A stretch of DNA of 64,000 nt from Gracilaria gracilis (GCA_030374805.1 JARGSG010000050.1:62001-126000); one strand, 5' to 3'; positions 40,850 to 51,136 are shown, numbered from the stretch's first letter. The notes: generated by a model not told the origin, from the letters alone. Translations and numbers: made by a program.

Positions 40850-41990
40850 TTGCAGACTACAGGAATACTACATTTTCATTACAGCAACTGTTCTAAGGAA
40901 AATGCTGTTGACCAACAAAGGTTTGGAGCTATACAGGCTTTGAATTCATCACCGGTGGCAGACTGTGAGATATGGACCGATGGATATGTTGGAACTCCGG
41001 AAATGATAGATAGTTCTAAGCCACTGCGAGCTGCTGTCGAGTGAGATGAAGGCTGGTATGCTTGTTCGATTGAATATAGTGAAGAATTCGACTGGGACTG
41101 TAAAACGGTCAAGGACTTTCAAAAGAAGCATGGACGAGGACCGGATATGGTTATCAAGTATGGTGATCGTTTTGTGTTCACATATGGAATACTACCAGCA
41201 GGAATCGGAGTATCTTCATTTATAGCGGAAGTAACAGCGGCAAAGGCTGCAACTATGCGTGTGCTGCAAAAGGTAAGAGTGGGTTGGAAAGGGGTTGTCA
41301 CGATAGTCACTGATTCTCAAAGTGTTATGGAAAACCTACAATCTCCAGTTCGAACAACAGTCGTACTCTGTACAGCAAACTTCAAAAGTACTATCAGAAC
41401 TGGGTACATTATGCCCGGTAGAAGTGCTTTGGGTACCGAGTCACTGTGGTATTCCGAGAAATGAGCTGGTCGGTAACTTGGCAAAACAATCATTGAACAC
41501 TTTATTACAAGAACACCATACATATAGCAGAGGAGCGAAGGAGAGTGTCAGGGAAGTTCGATTCCACCCCACTAATTTCGGAATTACCGAAGGGCTTTGA
41601 GGACATTCTTTCTCAGAGAGAAGCAGAAACCGCTTTGGCACTGATTTATGTGGGACATACGCCACGTTTACATCCTCTAGGGTCTCATTTACTTGGAAAG
41701 AAGTTGATATGTGATTGTAGACCTGGGGTTCTGAACGACGTTGACCACAAACCTTCTGCGATGCCCCAAGAGAACGTTGTCCAGGCGTTTATGTCTTCCT
41801 TCTCGCCGCGAACGCCAAGGACAATCCGTTGCTGGTATAGTTGGAAAGCGGCCCGCTAGAGTGTTGGCTTTGCTTGTGAAAGAGCGTGTCTATGAACAGA
41901 AACGTTCCGCACCAAGTCATAATTACGCTAGTGCGCTCAAAGAAAAGAGAGAGAGAGACTTGTGTATAAAAATGAGTTTAGTATGGGTTC
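40850..41990 (+). pseudogene. Remnant of a non-LTR retrotransposon (RNase H and C-terminal region)
   Basis: Successive pieces in different frames give CEIWTDGYV (RNase H first Asp), SSFIAEVTAAKAATMRVLQK (conserved Glu), VVTIVTDSQSVMENL (second Asp with Ser), and after a frameshift near 41340 VEVLWVPSHCGIPRNELVGN, the hallmark Trp-x-Pro-x-His-x-Gly-x-x-x-Asn-Glu block. Then ALALIYVGHTPRLHPLG and CDCRPGVLNDVDH match the tail that follows RNase H in many LINEs. No reverse transcriptase is present, so the copy is 5'-truncated, which is usual for LINE insertion. It begins near the point where the left and right copies of the duplication diverge (about 40672). Confidence 0.65.
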
Positions 41991-42311
41991 CGTTAGAGCA
42001 TCTCTATCGAAGACCCAAAATCCTATTTATTTAGGATTGACGTCAAACTGCAACCCTATCAAGTGTCCAAAACCCAAAAAATTTGGGTAGCGACCCAAAC
42101 TTCTTCCCAAACTCGAACGAGTTTAGACAGCAATTTGGGTCGCTGCCTAAATTTTAAAACCACTCATGTCTCGCCACGTTGTGTCGCTGTCTGATTCCGC
42201 AACTCGCGCCAATTCCCAACAGAAACACTTGAGTGCCGCATACCTTGACAATCGCATCGCCCGCGCAATGCTGTCTTGTGACATTTCATTTCCACAACGC
42301 CAAGTTCCAAT

Positions 42312-43292
42312 ATGGACACTCCCAGAGGCCCCAATTTCACTCCCAATGAGGATCTCGCACTGGCGCGGTCATGGATTTCTGCTTCTCAATGCACTATGGA
42401 GCAAAACGCAGAAACATTTTGGAGAGCTGTGGCAGTCGTCTACGAAAAACAACCAGAATGCGTTCGTCCTCGTGTGTCCAACAGCTTAAGCTCGCGGTGG
42501 ATTACCGTAGCTCGAACGGCGCAAAAGTATTTGGCGGCTGAAAAACTGTATCGTGCCAACATTCCTTCTGGCGAAACCGAAGAAGACACAGTCAGAAACA
42601 TAATGACTTTGTACCAGAACAACAACAAATATAAGTACAAAGGTGAGCTACGAACACCAGGTGTTATTCGTTTTACTTCTGCCATACGACTTCTGTCGAC
42701 CTGTCCAAAATTCTCTAGGCAATTAGGAGGAAACTCTCAAAACGCCGCTGGGTACAAACCACAAAGAGGTAATCAAGAACACGGAAACACCACATCGCTC
42801 GAAGAGCCAGGTCCAGCGCAGATTCCAATGTCTAGTCCATGCAGTACACGACCGATAGGGGCAAAAAAGCGGAAAGCGGAAGAAGGAACGGAACGCAATC
42901 TCTCAAAAGTAGCAAAAAGTATGGATGCCATGTCCGAGAGCATTCGGAATTCAGCCAAAAACAAGAAAATGGCAGCTTCCATAGCGTTACAGCTCAAGAT
43001 TCTGAATCGAATGTGTTTAACGCAAGCAGAGACAAACAGGAGATTGGAAGATTTGATGCAGAAAGCAGCGGTCTTGGGCGGCTTCAAGGAGAGTTTGAAC
43101 GATGATGTTAACTTTAATCAAGAAAGTGTTTCCCAACGAGTTGGCAATACGTCATCATACCAATTCACGGATGGCCAGAGCAGCACACCCGAACACCACA
43201 AAGAAGTCCATGATGCCCCGCACGCAGAGTCGCAGGTCGTTTCAGAAGACACGAATGGTGACCAAACACGTCCAGGCAGTACCACTCAGTGA
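42312..43292 (+). CDS. Harbinger partner protein (SANT/Myb-like)
   Basis: A 326-residue frame from ATG 42312. The N-terminus PRGPNFTPNEDLALARSWIS and FWRAVAVVYEK, then NSLSSRWITVARTAQKYLAA, follow the Myb/SANT-like (No-apical-meristem-associated) pattern of Harbinger second proteins: start of a helix with Glu-Asp, central Phe-Trp, late Arg-Trp. The middle is polar and low in complexity, with a basic patch (IGAKKRKAEEGTERN). The C-terminus is helical (NRRLEDLMQKAAVLGGFKES). The partner protein is needed with the transposase for binding the ends and nuclear entry. The frame is intact and convergent to the transposase gene. Confidence 0.85.
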   Translation: MDTPRGPNFTPNEDLALARSWISASQCTMEQNAETFWRAVAVVYEKQPECVRPRVSNSLSSRWITVARTAQKYLAAEKLYRANIPSGETEEDTVRNIMTLYQNNNKYKYKGELRTPGVIRFTSAIRLLSTCPKFSRQLGGNSQNAAGYKPQRGNQEHGNTTSLEEPGPAQIPMSSPCSTRPIGAKKRKAEEGTERNLSKVAKSMDAMSESIRNSAKNKKMAASIALQLKILNRMCLTQAETNRRLEDLMQKAAVLGGFKESLNDDVNFNQESVSQRVGNTSSYQFTDGQSSTPEHHKEVHDAPHAESQVVSEDTNGDQTRPGSTTQ

Positions 43293-43370
43293 TACCATTT
43301 CAAAATGGAGTTTCGGAGCGCTCCGCTCGTGCGTCTACAGCGCCGCAGGCGCCGTAGAAGTTATCGTGCG

Positions 43371-44726
43371 TTAGGGTTGGGACCCTCGGAGAGCCCATAA
43401 GTGGTTGGTGAGAGCTTGGTACAGTTGTTGGTGTTGCTGTTCGTTTGTAACGAGATCATACTGCCCCAGTAAAGAGGTCAAACCGCCGAGACCAGTGTCG
43501 CTTATGCCCCCACCAATTTGCTCCTCGTCTGAGATTTCCATTGATGCCTCTTGCGAAAACTCCTCAATAACGCTAATAGGGTTGCCGTTTTCGTCAGTCT
43601 CGCTTCGTAGTTCTCCGCGAGTATCCATGTCAACTAACATGTTGTGGAGTATTACACAAACCTGGCTGATGAGAACAATTTTCTCGTCACTCCAATCGAA
43701 CATCTCGTGTCTGAGTATTTTAAAGCGGCCTTGTAGGCAACCAAAAAAGCGTTCGATATCTTTTCGTGTTCCTTCTTGCGCTTTGGTCATCGTGGTTTCT
43801 CGTTCGTTCGCTGGGGCATGGTTTGGACCAACGAATATTGCCCATGGAGGGTAGATTCCGTCCACCAAGTAATACAGCAGACCATGTCGAACGGAGCCAT
43901 TAACTTCATACCCTTCCGGCAGAATCATCCGTCGCTTGTTTGAAAGAATGTCAATAAACAATGGGCTATTACCCACTAGAGTTAGGTCGTTGTTAGTACC
44001 GCATCGTCCAGCGAACCAGTGCCAGCAATACAGGTTGTGGTCACAAAGAGCTTCACAACTTATTGTAGCAAGCTTCCCATCTTTAGGATTGTGATATTGG
44101 CCTTTTAAAGCCTTTGGACAGTTCTTCCAATGAAGATGCATGCAATCAACGCAACCAATGCATCCTGGAAACCCAGCCTCTTTGTACTGCTTTTCAATAG
44201 AACGAAGCTCATGCAGTGTAGGTTCGCGGTTCAAGTAGGTAGGTCCAAACCTATTGAAAATACTCTGAAGCACGATTTGGAAGTAGTACCGCTGGCTTTC
44301 TGGAGACATCTTTACCATGTCGTCCATTTGATCAAATGAAAGCCCTGTGGCTAACTTGCGTAGTGTGCCGAGAACCTTCTGGTGTGATGAATGGCCTAAA
44401 ACACCTCCACCGTTTATTCGCTGCTGCAATCGTGGTTCAAACTGTATAAGTTCATCGTGAAGAATCCAGTACATTATAATCGGTATGCGAAATGTTTGGC
44501 GAAAGCGAGACGCCGGATACACAGGGTTTGCGTCCAGATAGTTTGAAAACCAATCGCACTGTCCTCGTCGGATGGTCGCAGTAGATTGCTGACGCCCAGC
44601 GTATTGTGAATGAGAAGTTATTGCGATAGGCAGTACTGCTGTGAGAACGGCCATACTGCGTGCAGCACCTTGCTCTTCTGTGTCACTGAAAGTGATGAAC
44701 TCATCGTCAGAGGAGCTCTCGCTCAT
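43371..44726 (-). CDS. Harbinger transposase (DDE_Tnp_4), intact
   Basis: A 451-residue protein. The frame stays open to 44939, but that extension crosses the terminal repeat, so ATG 44726 (MSESSSDDEFITFSDTEEQG) is chosen. The nuclease triad is present: Asp194 in GCVDCMHLHWKNCP, Asp289 in YLVDGIYPPWAIFVG and Glu325 in RKDIERFFGCLQGRFKI. The region SHQKVLGTLRKLATGLSFDQ corresponds to the helix-turn-helix part before the catalytic core. The C-terminal end (LTNHLWALRGSQP) resembles that of transposon 2 (VMEHLWSLHGSS), so the two are members of one group. Length and motifs are standard; no lesion was found. Confidence 0.9.
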   Translation of the reverse strand: MSESSSDDEFITFSDTEEQGAARSMAVLTAVLPIAITSHSQYAGRQQSTATIRRGQCDWFSNYLDANPVYPASRFRQTFRIPIIMYWILHDELIQFEPRLQQRINGGGVLGHSSHQKVLGTLRKLATGLSFDQMDDMVKMSPESQRYYFQIVLQSIFNRFGPTYLNREPTLHELRSIEKQYKEAGFPGCIGCVDCMHLHWKNCPKALKGQYHNPKDGKLATISCEALCDHNLYCWHWFAGRCGTNNDLTLVGNSPLFIDILSNKRRMILPEGYEVNGSVRHGLLYYLVDGIYPPWAIFVGPNHAPANERETTMTKAQEGTRKDIERFFGCLQGRFKILRHEMFDWSDEKIVLISQVCVILHNMLVDMDTRGELRSETDENGNPISVIEEFSQEASMEISDEEQIGGGISDTGLGGLTSLLGQYDLVTNEQQHQQLYQALTNHLWALRGSQP

Positions 44727-44934
44727 TCTGGAGGAAGCGTGGGCAAGAGATGTGGTGCAAAGGAAGCAGAGCAGTTTGCATGATCTCCGCATATGAAAGC
44801 TGTCTGGGAACACGTCGTCGCCACTTTTTGGCCACCCAGGCATTGATAGGGGTGCGCACTGGTGTCCAAACCAAATTTTACACAATTGGGTTGTTTGGAA
44901 CTTTACTTTGGGTTTCTTGATAGAGATGCTCTTA

Positions 44935-45512
44935 CCCATCTGCTTATAAAGGAATGCTTGGAATGGATATTATTAGCACTTGAATCGAACATTGAGAGGG
45001 AAACCACACAAGTTCTTCCGTGCCGCGTTTATATGGGCTATCAAGAGGTCACAAATATTGACAGTAGGAAAGCCTGGCCTAGAAGCAAACTGTCGTCTGC
45101 TTATTGCTATCTCGTAAACACCGCACTCCCGCTTCTCTTTTTGTTATGGCTGCATGGGTCGAGTGGAGACAACTCTTCAGATCGTTGGCTATCGCAGGAG
45201 AAGCAATATGGTTCTGCCACGTTGACTCTTACTAAATGTCTCGCCGCTAAAGCACCCGGAGATGCTGTCGTTCAGTTCGAACGTCTTTTTCCATATTCGT
45301 CGCTAGATGAATAAGAATGGCGTTCAAGATGCTCTCATGACGAAATAGTATTGAATCAAAGCACGCGAAGTACTCCGATTGGAACCTAGCAGTGATGTTA
45401 ATGTGTGGGTTGAGTAGAAGGGAAAAAAAACCTGTCGCGCCATTGGTTCTAAACTAAGCTGTCTTTTGTAAATGCGGTCAACGTGAAAGAAAGAGGCGCA
45501 CATACACTCCAA
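44935..45512. other. Spacer right of Harbinger 1
   Basis: An open stretch at 44862-45314 begins within the transposon end and shows no family motif. If the transposon is ignored, this DNA was continuous with the LINE-derived sequence left of 41993. Nothing else is recognised. Confidence 0.3.
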
Positions 45513-47440
45513 CGCAAGGCAATTTCGCTCAGAAGCTTTGGATTATCTTTGGAGCCAGAGTGCAAGATGTTTTCTAATCTTGGGACCGACAGCGCATTCT
45601 CTCTTCAAAGTTTTTTCATTTGGAGTTATCTGAGCTAAAAGCTATGGCTCTTTACCAATTGAAGCAGCTGAGGTGATGGTAACAACACAGCCTTCGGCGT
45701 AGCGCTGCCCGCTTAAATGCTGAGACGGATCCCAGGGACCTCTTTATCAATACATTACAAAGGAAGATGCCCTTGCAACAAACCAACATGTCCTGCTGTA
45801 TGTCCTGGATACCGGCAGTTGCAGCGCGCAACACTGTTGCCTTGCTTTGACATCTTGGTGGTAGACCATCTTGGATAGCTTCACCTTTCGACAGGATGAT
45901 GATGATGTTCCGTCCACCTTGGTAAGCGAAAGGGAAAGTTGGAAACTAGTAGTATTTTGTAGGTAGGTTTTATGCGTTGAAAGCTTCTCTGTTGATTCAA
46001 AGTGCGCCAGCTTCCCTTGATTAACGCAGTCCTGCACATGTTTCCTTCAGCATTGGTGCACCCAGCTGATTTGGACAAAGCAACAGAAGAATAGCGCTTG
46101 AAATACTCCGGCACTGTGGCGTCACACCAGAATTGCGCGATGGTCTGGAGAATGATGCTGTACAGAGATCATGTGGACAGCTCAGCGATACCCTTGGGTA
46201 CGTCGCATCCTTGTGACCTTTTTTTTGCATGCCACAATAATTTGCTGCCTTCGTAACCTTTATGCTGTAAAAAGATGAGCCAAAGAACTACGAGCATACG
46301 ATTGTGACATTGCTGTTGATGTAATCAAGGTTCAAAAGTGGTTTGATTAGTACAAGGCGTCTAATCTTCTGGATAGCACGAGCTTGAGATGGATTCGAAT
46401 CAACAGTACGTGGTATCGATCCGTCGTAGAGCTGTAGAAAGAAAATTGCAGTTTGACGGCGCTATCTATACCGAGTTCTCGAGCTCAACGAGATGCAATT
46501 AGAACGTATTCCGCCTCCTCTTGCACTGCTTTGTGTGAAGAAACGCTCGCAATATACTCGTGTTTCGGGCAGCTGCGGCATCGATAAATGGCACAAGATG
46601 TGCTCAGTTTATTCGGGTCACGTTTGCTGCCTTGAAGCGCGATCATGCGTTGCGAAGCAATTGAATGTGTTGCTGCAAAGCTTGTGCAGCGTTGCTTGTT
46701 TGGGGTTTCAATGAGGATATGATGCAAGCGGCATTGCGGGTGGACGCGGCTTGTGCTTCCGCGCTGTCTCAGCCTTTGCTCACCAACTGCATTCTTCAAG
46801 TGAACTGAGACGTTAAGCGTTGAAACGAAAACCGATTACGGCTGCGCATTTGTGCTCAAATGGGTTTGACAAGCTGTTGAAGGAACAGGTTCTGAAGCAG
46901 TATGAAGCCAACACGGCAGGGTTGAAGAGGGAGTTACAGCGATGCGGGCATATGCGCCATTTTGATGAAGAGTTGACAAAGTATGAAGAAGCGCTGTGGT
47001 ACGGGGCTGTATTGGTAGTTGCCGAGAGCTTTGGGCAGCAATGGTGCAGCGAATTGCAGCGCAAGCAAGCGGATATTCTCAGCCGGCGTGTGGGGGCGTT
47101 ACATTGGGGCGCATTTTGGCGATGTTGTGCAAAGGTGGACGCAGCTACAAATGGGATGGGAAAGCGTTGTGGAAGAAGGCGCTTTCCAGCAGATGTGGTG
47201 GACTTTTTGGGTAGCGTTCCTCTGGTGCTTTCGGTAGCGTGGGATGAAGACGGCCGCTGCTCTCTTTTGATGATAAATGGGAAGCGAGAGCAGCGGAGCG
47301 GTACGAACAGGGATCTGGGGGCGTTTGCGGGAATGGTGGTGAAAGAGGCGGTGGGCCATGTAATGGAGGAGTGGGAGCGGCAAAATGCTGGTCTGCAAAC
47401 GACTGCACGGAAGATAGTGGGAGTGGCTCCCCTCCGAAGC
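45513..47440. repeat. Segmental duplication, right copy
   Basis: This aligns with 35908-40672 in three blocks (about 45513-45875, 45875-46030 and 46030-47440). It is 1.9 kb against 4.8 kb on the left because it lacks the 594-residue gene segment and a 0.35-kb piece. It contains a degenerate copy of the orphan gene. Confidence 0.8.
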
Positions 47441-47458
47441 TTGATGGGAGAATTGTAG
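46838..47458 (+). pseudogene. Right duplicate of the orphan gene (start codon lost, frameshifted)
   Basis: The codon matching the start ATG of the left copy reads ACG at 46838-46840. The TATA box position is degenerate. The protein frame matches the left copy (NGFDKLLKEQVLKQYEANTA) until an extra G in a G run near 47092-47097 shifts it, giving ALHWGAFWRCCAK. A deletion of about 60 bp removes the acidic stretch and restores the phase, so the end (LSVAWDEDGRCSLLMINGKR through GVAPLRSLMGEL) again matches. The open frame starting at 46820 therefore contains about 60 foreign residues. It is interpreted as a pseudogene; expression from an upstream in-frame start cannot be ruled out. Confidence 0.75.
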
Positions 47459-49014
47459 AGGAATGTTTGGAAGATTGAGAAGGAAAGGGGTGGAAGCCAA
47501 AAAGCGTGGAGTGGTTGTGGCGGTGCTGTAAACAGCGGAGACGAGTGCTCAGGCGGTTGGGCAGCGCAGAAGAAAGGACATGTTCAGCACGACGGTGAGA
47601 GTGGGGGCAAAAAGTGGCGGCGCCAAGGTAGCTGGAGATATGATTTCGGCGTTGTGTTCGTTTGACGTAATGCGCATGGACGAAAGCAGGCTCAAAAGGC
47701 AGCGGATGGGGCTTGGCGACGCGCCAAGCTGTGTTTGGTTGCGCGCGTGCAGAATGCACGCACGAAGAAGACGCGTTAGAAAGGCATGGAGCGCGTGTTG
47801 GCGCGAGTGATCACCACTGATCATGGGCAAGGCAGGTGCAGAGAGGCAGCCCTTACCAAAAGTGACACTTTTATACAAGGCACGGAGTGGTGCGCCGCCA
47901 ACAGAGCGCAAGCGGCAGACATGCGTCGGCGACGTACGTGGACGCCAAGCGAGCGTCTACAACGCAAAGTTAGACAGATGCCGCAAAAGAGAGGCTGGCC
48001 GCGCAGGCGGCGCGTGCGCCACAAGCGGCTTGCAGCGCAACGCGGAGGCGGCGAGACGGCGGTTGGCGCTGCTTGCAGCTCGCAGCGCGCTGCGCGCCGT
48101 GCTGCCGCGCGCCGCGTGAGCGACTGTCTGTGCGGACGAGCGATGCGTCGCGCGCCGCCGCCATGTGTCGAGCAAAGCGCGCGCGTGCGCGTTGTGGTTG
48201 TTGTTGTTGAAGCGACGCGTGCCACGGCACGCGCGCGGCGGCGGCGGCGGCGGCGGCGCACGCAAGCACGCCAAAAGGCGACGCGCGACTGGTGCGCGAC
48301 GTACGTGCCGTACGTGGACAGCTGGACGGCGTGTGCGCGCGCGAATGACCACCGCGGCGGACAGAGGGGGGGGGGGCGCGTGCGCGGTGGTCGCGTGCGC
48401 GGTGGTCGCGCGAGAGAGCGAGAGAGAGGAGCGTGGGAGAAAGGCGTGCTGCACGCTTTCGAGAAACAGCCGCTTGTTGTTTGTGCAGCGAGCACGCGAG
48501 ACAGCGCAGCGCAGTGAGATATCGTAACGGTGCACCAAATGGGTGATGAGGTTGATGCGCGCCGAACAGAAGCGGCGCGCAGATAGCGGCGCACAAGTGG
48601 CGTCCTCGTTTAAATGTGCGGCGCGATTAAACGTTACAGCGCGCGCGCGCGCGCGATGCGTAAAACATGGCTCGCAAAGCAAAGGCGGCACGTCGCCGTC
48701 AGCTGCCAGTCACAGGGCGCGCCAAACAGCGCGCGCGTGCGGCGCGTCAACGGCGCGAAGGGCGGAAGGAAAGGGCGCCGACGCGCGGCGCGCGCCATTA
48801 TACAACGCCGCGCGCCCATTCGCGCGCGCGCTTTAGTTACATACAGCGCGGCCGCGCGCGCGTTTTGATTCAAAAACGAAAAAAAAGGGCGTCGCGCTGC
48901 GTGCCACGCGCTACGTGGCGCGCATGCCACACGTCGCGCGCACGCACGCACGCGCGCGCGCCGCGCCGCGCTGTGCCGCACTGAGAGCCGCCAGCCAGCC
49001 ACGGCCGTCGGCTC
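47459..49014. other. GC-rich stretch with only low-confidence frames
   Basis: Long Arg/Ala-rich frames overlap on both strands (for example around 47786-48517 plus and 47821-48594 minus). A CTTTTATA at 47868-47875 could be a minus-strand TATA box for a gene covering 47549-47830, with a product ending LNMSFLLRCPTA, but nothing else supports it. CG dinucleotide runs lie near 48640-48656. No gene is called. Confidence 0.3.
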
Positions 49015-49959
49015 TCACTGCGCGCGCCATGCGTCGTCATCGTCGTCATCGGCGGCGGCGGCGGCGCCGCCGCCGTCGGTGGAGCACGACGACGCGCTGA
49101 GGCACGGCTGCGCCGCATGCACCAGCGCCGTGGCCCACGAGCGCAGCTGTTGCGCGTCGGGCGCCACCAGCTGCAAGCGACGCTCCTTGCTGTCCCACAC
49201 CGTGATGAGGCGCTTCTTGAGGTCGGTGCCGACCACGGCGTCGCGCAGCGGCAGCCGCCACGTCGGGTTCATCTGCGCGTCGCGAAAGTTGTACAGCGTG
49301 TCGCCGCACAGCACAAAGTGTCGGCTCACCAGCCGCCGCGTCAGCCGCGTGCGCTTCCTCAGCACGCCCGCCATCATGTGCGCCGCGTGCGCCTGCTGCG
49401 GCGCGCACGCGCGCGCGTCGCCTGCCGACTCGCACTGCCATGAGGACGACGTCGTCGTCGTCGTGGCCGACGAGAACGACGGCACCGACGTGCCGCCGTC
49501 CGCGCTGCGTGCCTTGCCACCGCCGCCGCTCACGCCGCCCACCATCGCCTCCGAGCTCACGGGCGACGTGGGGATGTCCGAGCGCAGCCGCGTGCCCACG
49601 TTGGAGCAGCTGCGCGCGGCGCGCTGCCGCGCGGCGCGTTTGCGCGCGTCGTGCTGCGCGGCGCTCTCGAGAGCGTGCGTGCGCGCCACGCCGCCGCCGC
49701 TGCTCACGGACGACGCCGTGGCGCTGCTGCTGCTGCGCGGCGCGCGCGCGGCGCGCACGCACGGCTGCGACGCCGCCGTGGAGAAGGACAGGTTTGACGA
49801 TTGGCGCCGCGCCGCCGCAAACGCCGGCAGATGCAGGTTGTGCCACGACGACGGCGCGTCCAGCGACGCGGGCTCCTTGAGCAGGTTGGCCGCCAGATCC
49901 ACCGACAGCGTGTGCAGGTGCACCACCGAGTTGAGCGCGAGGTTTGACGGTAGCGACAT
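49015..49959 (-). CDS. PH-domain protein
   Basis: A 314-residue protein; ATG 49959 (MSLPSNLALNSVVHLHTLSV) is the first ATG of the frame. The C-terminal third (about residues 196-283) is a pleckstrin-homology domain: MAGVLRKRTRLTRRLVSRHF, FVLCGDTLYNFRD, WRLPLRDAVVG, RLITVWDSKERRLQLVAPDA and the closing Trp helix LRSWATALVHAA. The Lys/Arg pattern of strands one and two suggests phosphoinositide binding, but this is an inference. The N-terminal half is low-complexity Ala/Ser/Arg with short conserved-looking helices, and the tail is Ala/Asp-rich. It acts presumably at membranes. Repeats at 50037-50165 lie just upstream. Confidence 0.75.
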   Translation of the reverse strand: MSLPSNLALNSVVHLHTLSVDLAANLLKEPASLDAPSSWHNLHLPAFAAARRQSSNLSFSTAASQPCVRAARAPRSSSSATASSVSSGGGVARTHALESAAQHDARKRAARQRAARSCSNVGTRLRSDIPTSPVSSEAMVGGVSGGGGKARSADGGTSVPSFSSATTTTTSSSWQCESAGDARACAPQQAHAAHMMAGVLRKRTRLTRRLVSRHFVLCGDTLYNFRDAQMNPTWRLPLRDAVVGTDLKKRLITVWDSKERRLQLVAPDAQQLRSWATALVHAAQPCLSASSCSTDGGGAAAAADDDDDDAWRAQ

Positions 49960-50036
49960 CACGGCGGCGGGGTGGGCGGAGGGGGGGATGGCGCGGCAAG
50001 GAGGCAAGGAGGAGCGGGTGGGGGGAAGGGAGCGCG

Positions 50037-50165
50037 CGGTGGGTGAACGGAGCGCGCGGGGCGAGGGGGCGGAGGGGGCGGAGGGGGGGGGTGGGAACGG
50101 AGCGGGCGGTGGGTGAACGGAGCGGGCGGTGGGTGAACGGAGCGTGCGGGGCGAGGGGGCGGTGG
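50037..50165. repeat. GC-rich minisatellite
   Basis: CGGTGGGTGAACGGAGCG occurs at 50037, 50107 and 50127, with related G-rich spacers (GGGGCGAGGGGGCGG twice). It lies between the divergently arranged PH-domain gene and the gene starting at 50621, so length changes might affect either promoter. Confidence 0.75.
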
Positions 50166-50620
50166 ACGGCGCGCGCGATGACGCACGCGCTTCAAATGGC
50201 GGCGCCGCGCGCCGCGCGCTCCGTCAGGCGGCGCTGCTGCGCGCCGCGCTGTGCGTGTGACAGCTGACGCGACGGCGCCGCCTCGCGCCGCTGTAATTTC
50301 AAAATGGCGCCGCGCGCCGCGCCGCGCCCGCGCGCCACGTGCCGCGTAAAGTTATCGCGCTGCGGCTGCTGCGCGCTGCGCGCGCGTCGCGCGCGCGTCG
50401 CGCGAGCGCGCGCGAGCGCGCGCGAGCGGCTGCCAGCAACGACTGGCTGCCGCCGCCGCTGCCGCTGCTGCCGGCGCGCGCGCGGCGGCGGCGGTGGTGG
50501 CGCGAGCAGACGCGCCGCGTCCCACGCGCGCGCGAGATATCTCATCGCGCGCGCGCGCGTTCTCGAAGGGCGCGCGCAGCCATCGCCACCGCCGCCCGCC
50601 GCCGTGGTTACTTTGCACGC

Positions 50621-50919
50621 ATGCAGGGCGCACAGCGCAGCGACGCGCGCGGCGGCGAAAGCGGCGCGCCCGGCAGCGCGGCCGACGGCGGCGCGGGCGC
50701 GGACGGCGACGCGCGCGTGCGGCGGCTGACGCGGCGGCGCATCGCCGCGCTGCTGCGCAGCGCGCTGTTCGTGCGCGCGGGCGTGGAGCGCAGCGTGCGC
50801 GCCGCCAGCGAGCTGCCGCGCTGGATGGGCGGCCGCGCGCACGTGCTGCAGCAACTGTCGCTCGCCGCTGCCGTTGCGCACGAGCGCACCGCCGACGCCG
50901 ACGCCGACGCCGCCGACGC

Positions 50920-50956
<37 letters not shown>

Positions 50957-51136
50957 GACGGCGACCGCGACCGCGGCGCCGGCGGCGGCGCCGATGTGCG
51001 AGAGCAGGCGCGGCGGCTGCGCTTGCAGCAGTTGCAGACGCTGCTGCTGCTGGTGCTGCGCGTGGTGGAATGGGCGCTGTGCGCGAGGCGTGCCGCGCGC
51101 TGTGAGTCTTTGGCGGCGCTGTTGCAATCGCTGTGA
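50621..51136 (+). CDS. Orphan helical protein with poly-Asp tract
   Basis: ATG 50621 (MQGAQRSDARGG) gives 171 residues. After a Gly/Ala-rich start, a helical region (LTRRRIAALLRSALFVRAGV and ERSVRAASELPRWMGGRAHV) is followed by an Ala/Asp repeat with about 11 consecutive Asp codons, then a second helical part rich in Leu (LRLQQLQTLLLLVLRVVEWA). The same frame is open far upstream, but only with extreme Arg-rich composition, so the shorter start is preferred. No family is recognised. The alternating hydrophobic pattern supports a real protein; the GC bias makes the call moderate. Confidence 0.5.

Larger units (their letters stand above)
41996..44931 (-). mobile_element. PIF/Harbinger transposon 1 (2,936 bp, apparently complete)
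   Basis: The left end is GAGCATCTCTATCGAAGACC and the right end read inward is GAGCATCTCTATCAAGAAAC. Both are followed inside by ACCCAAA-type subterminal repeats (several GACCCAAA/TTTGGGT copies in the first 150 bp). TTA flanks the element at 41993-41995 and 44932-44934. Both genes have uninterrupted frames: transposase on the minus strand and partner on the plus strand, convergent with a 78-bp gap. It has the features expected of an autonomous element. Confidence 0.9.

Noticed and set aside
44862-45314. 150-residue plus-strand frame
   Set aside because: It begins inside the Harbinger terminal repeat and has no recognisable pattern. It is probably a chance frame spanning the insertion border.
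47786-48594. Long overlapping frames on both strands in the GC island
   Set aside because: Stop codons are rare at this composition, and the products are Arg/Ala/Ser-rich without pattern on either strand.
50880-50990. GAC repeats as a CRISPR or other array
   Set aside because: It is a simple triplet tract inside a frame (poly-Asp) with no spacer-repeat structure. Nothing resembling a CRISPR array occurs in the window.
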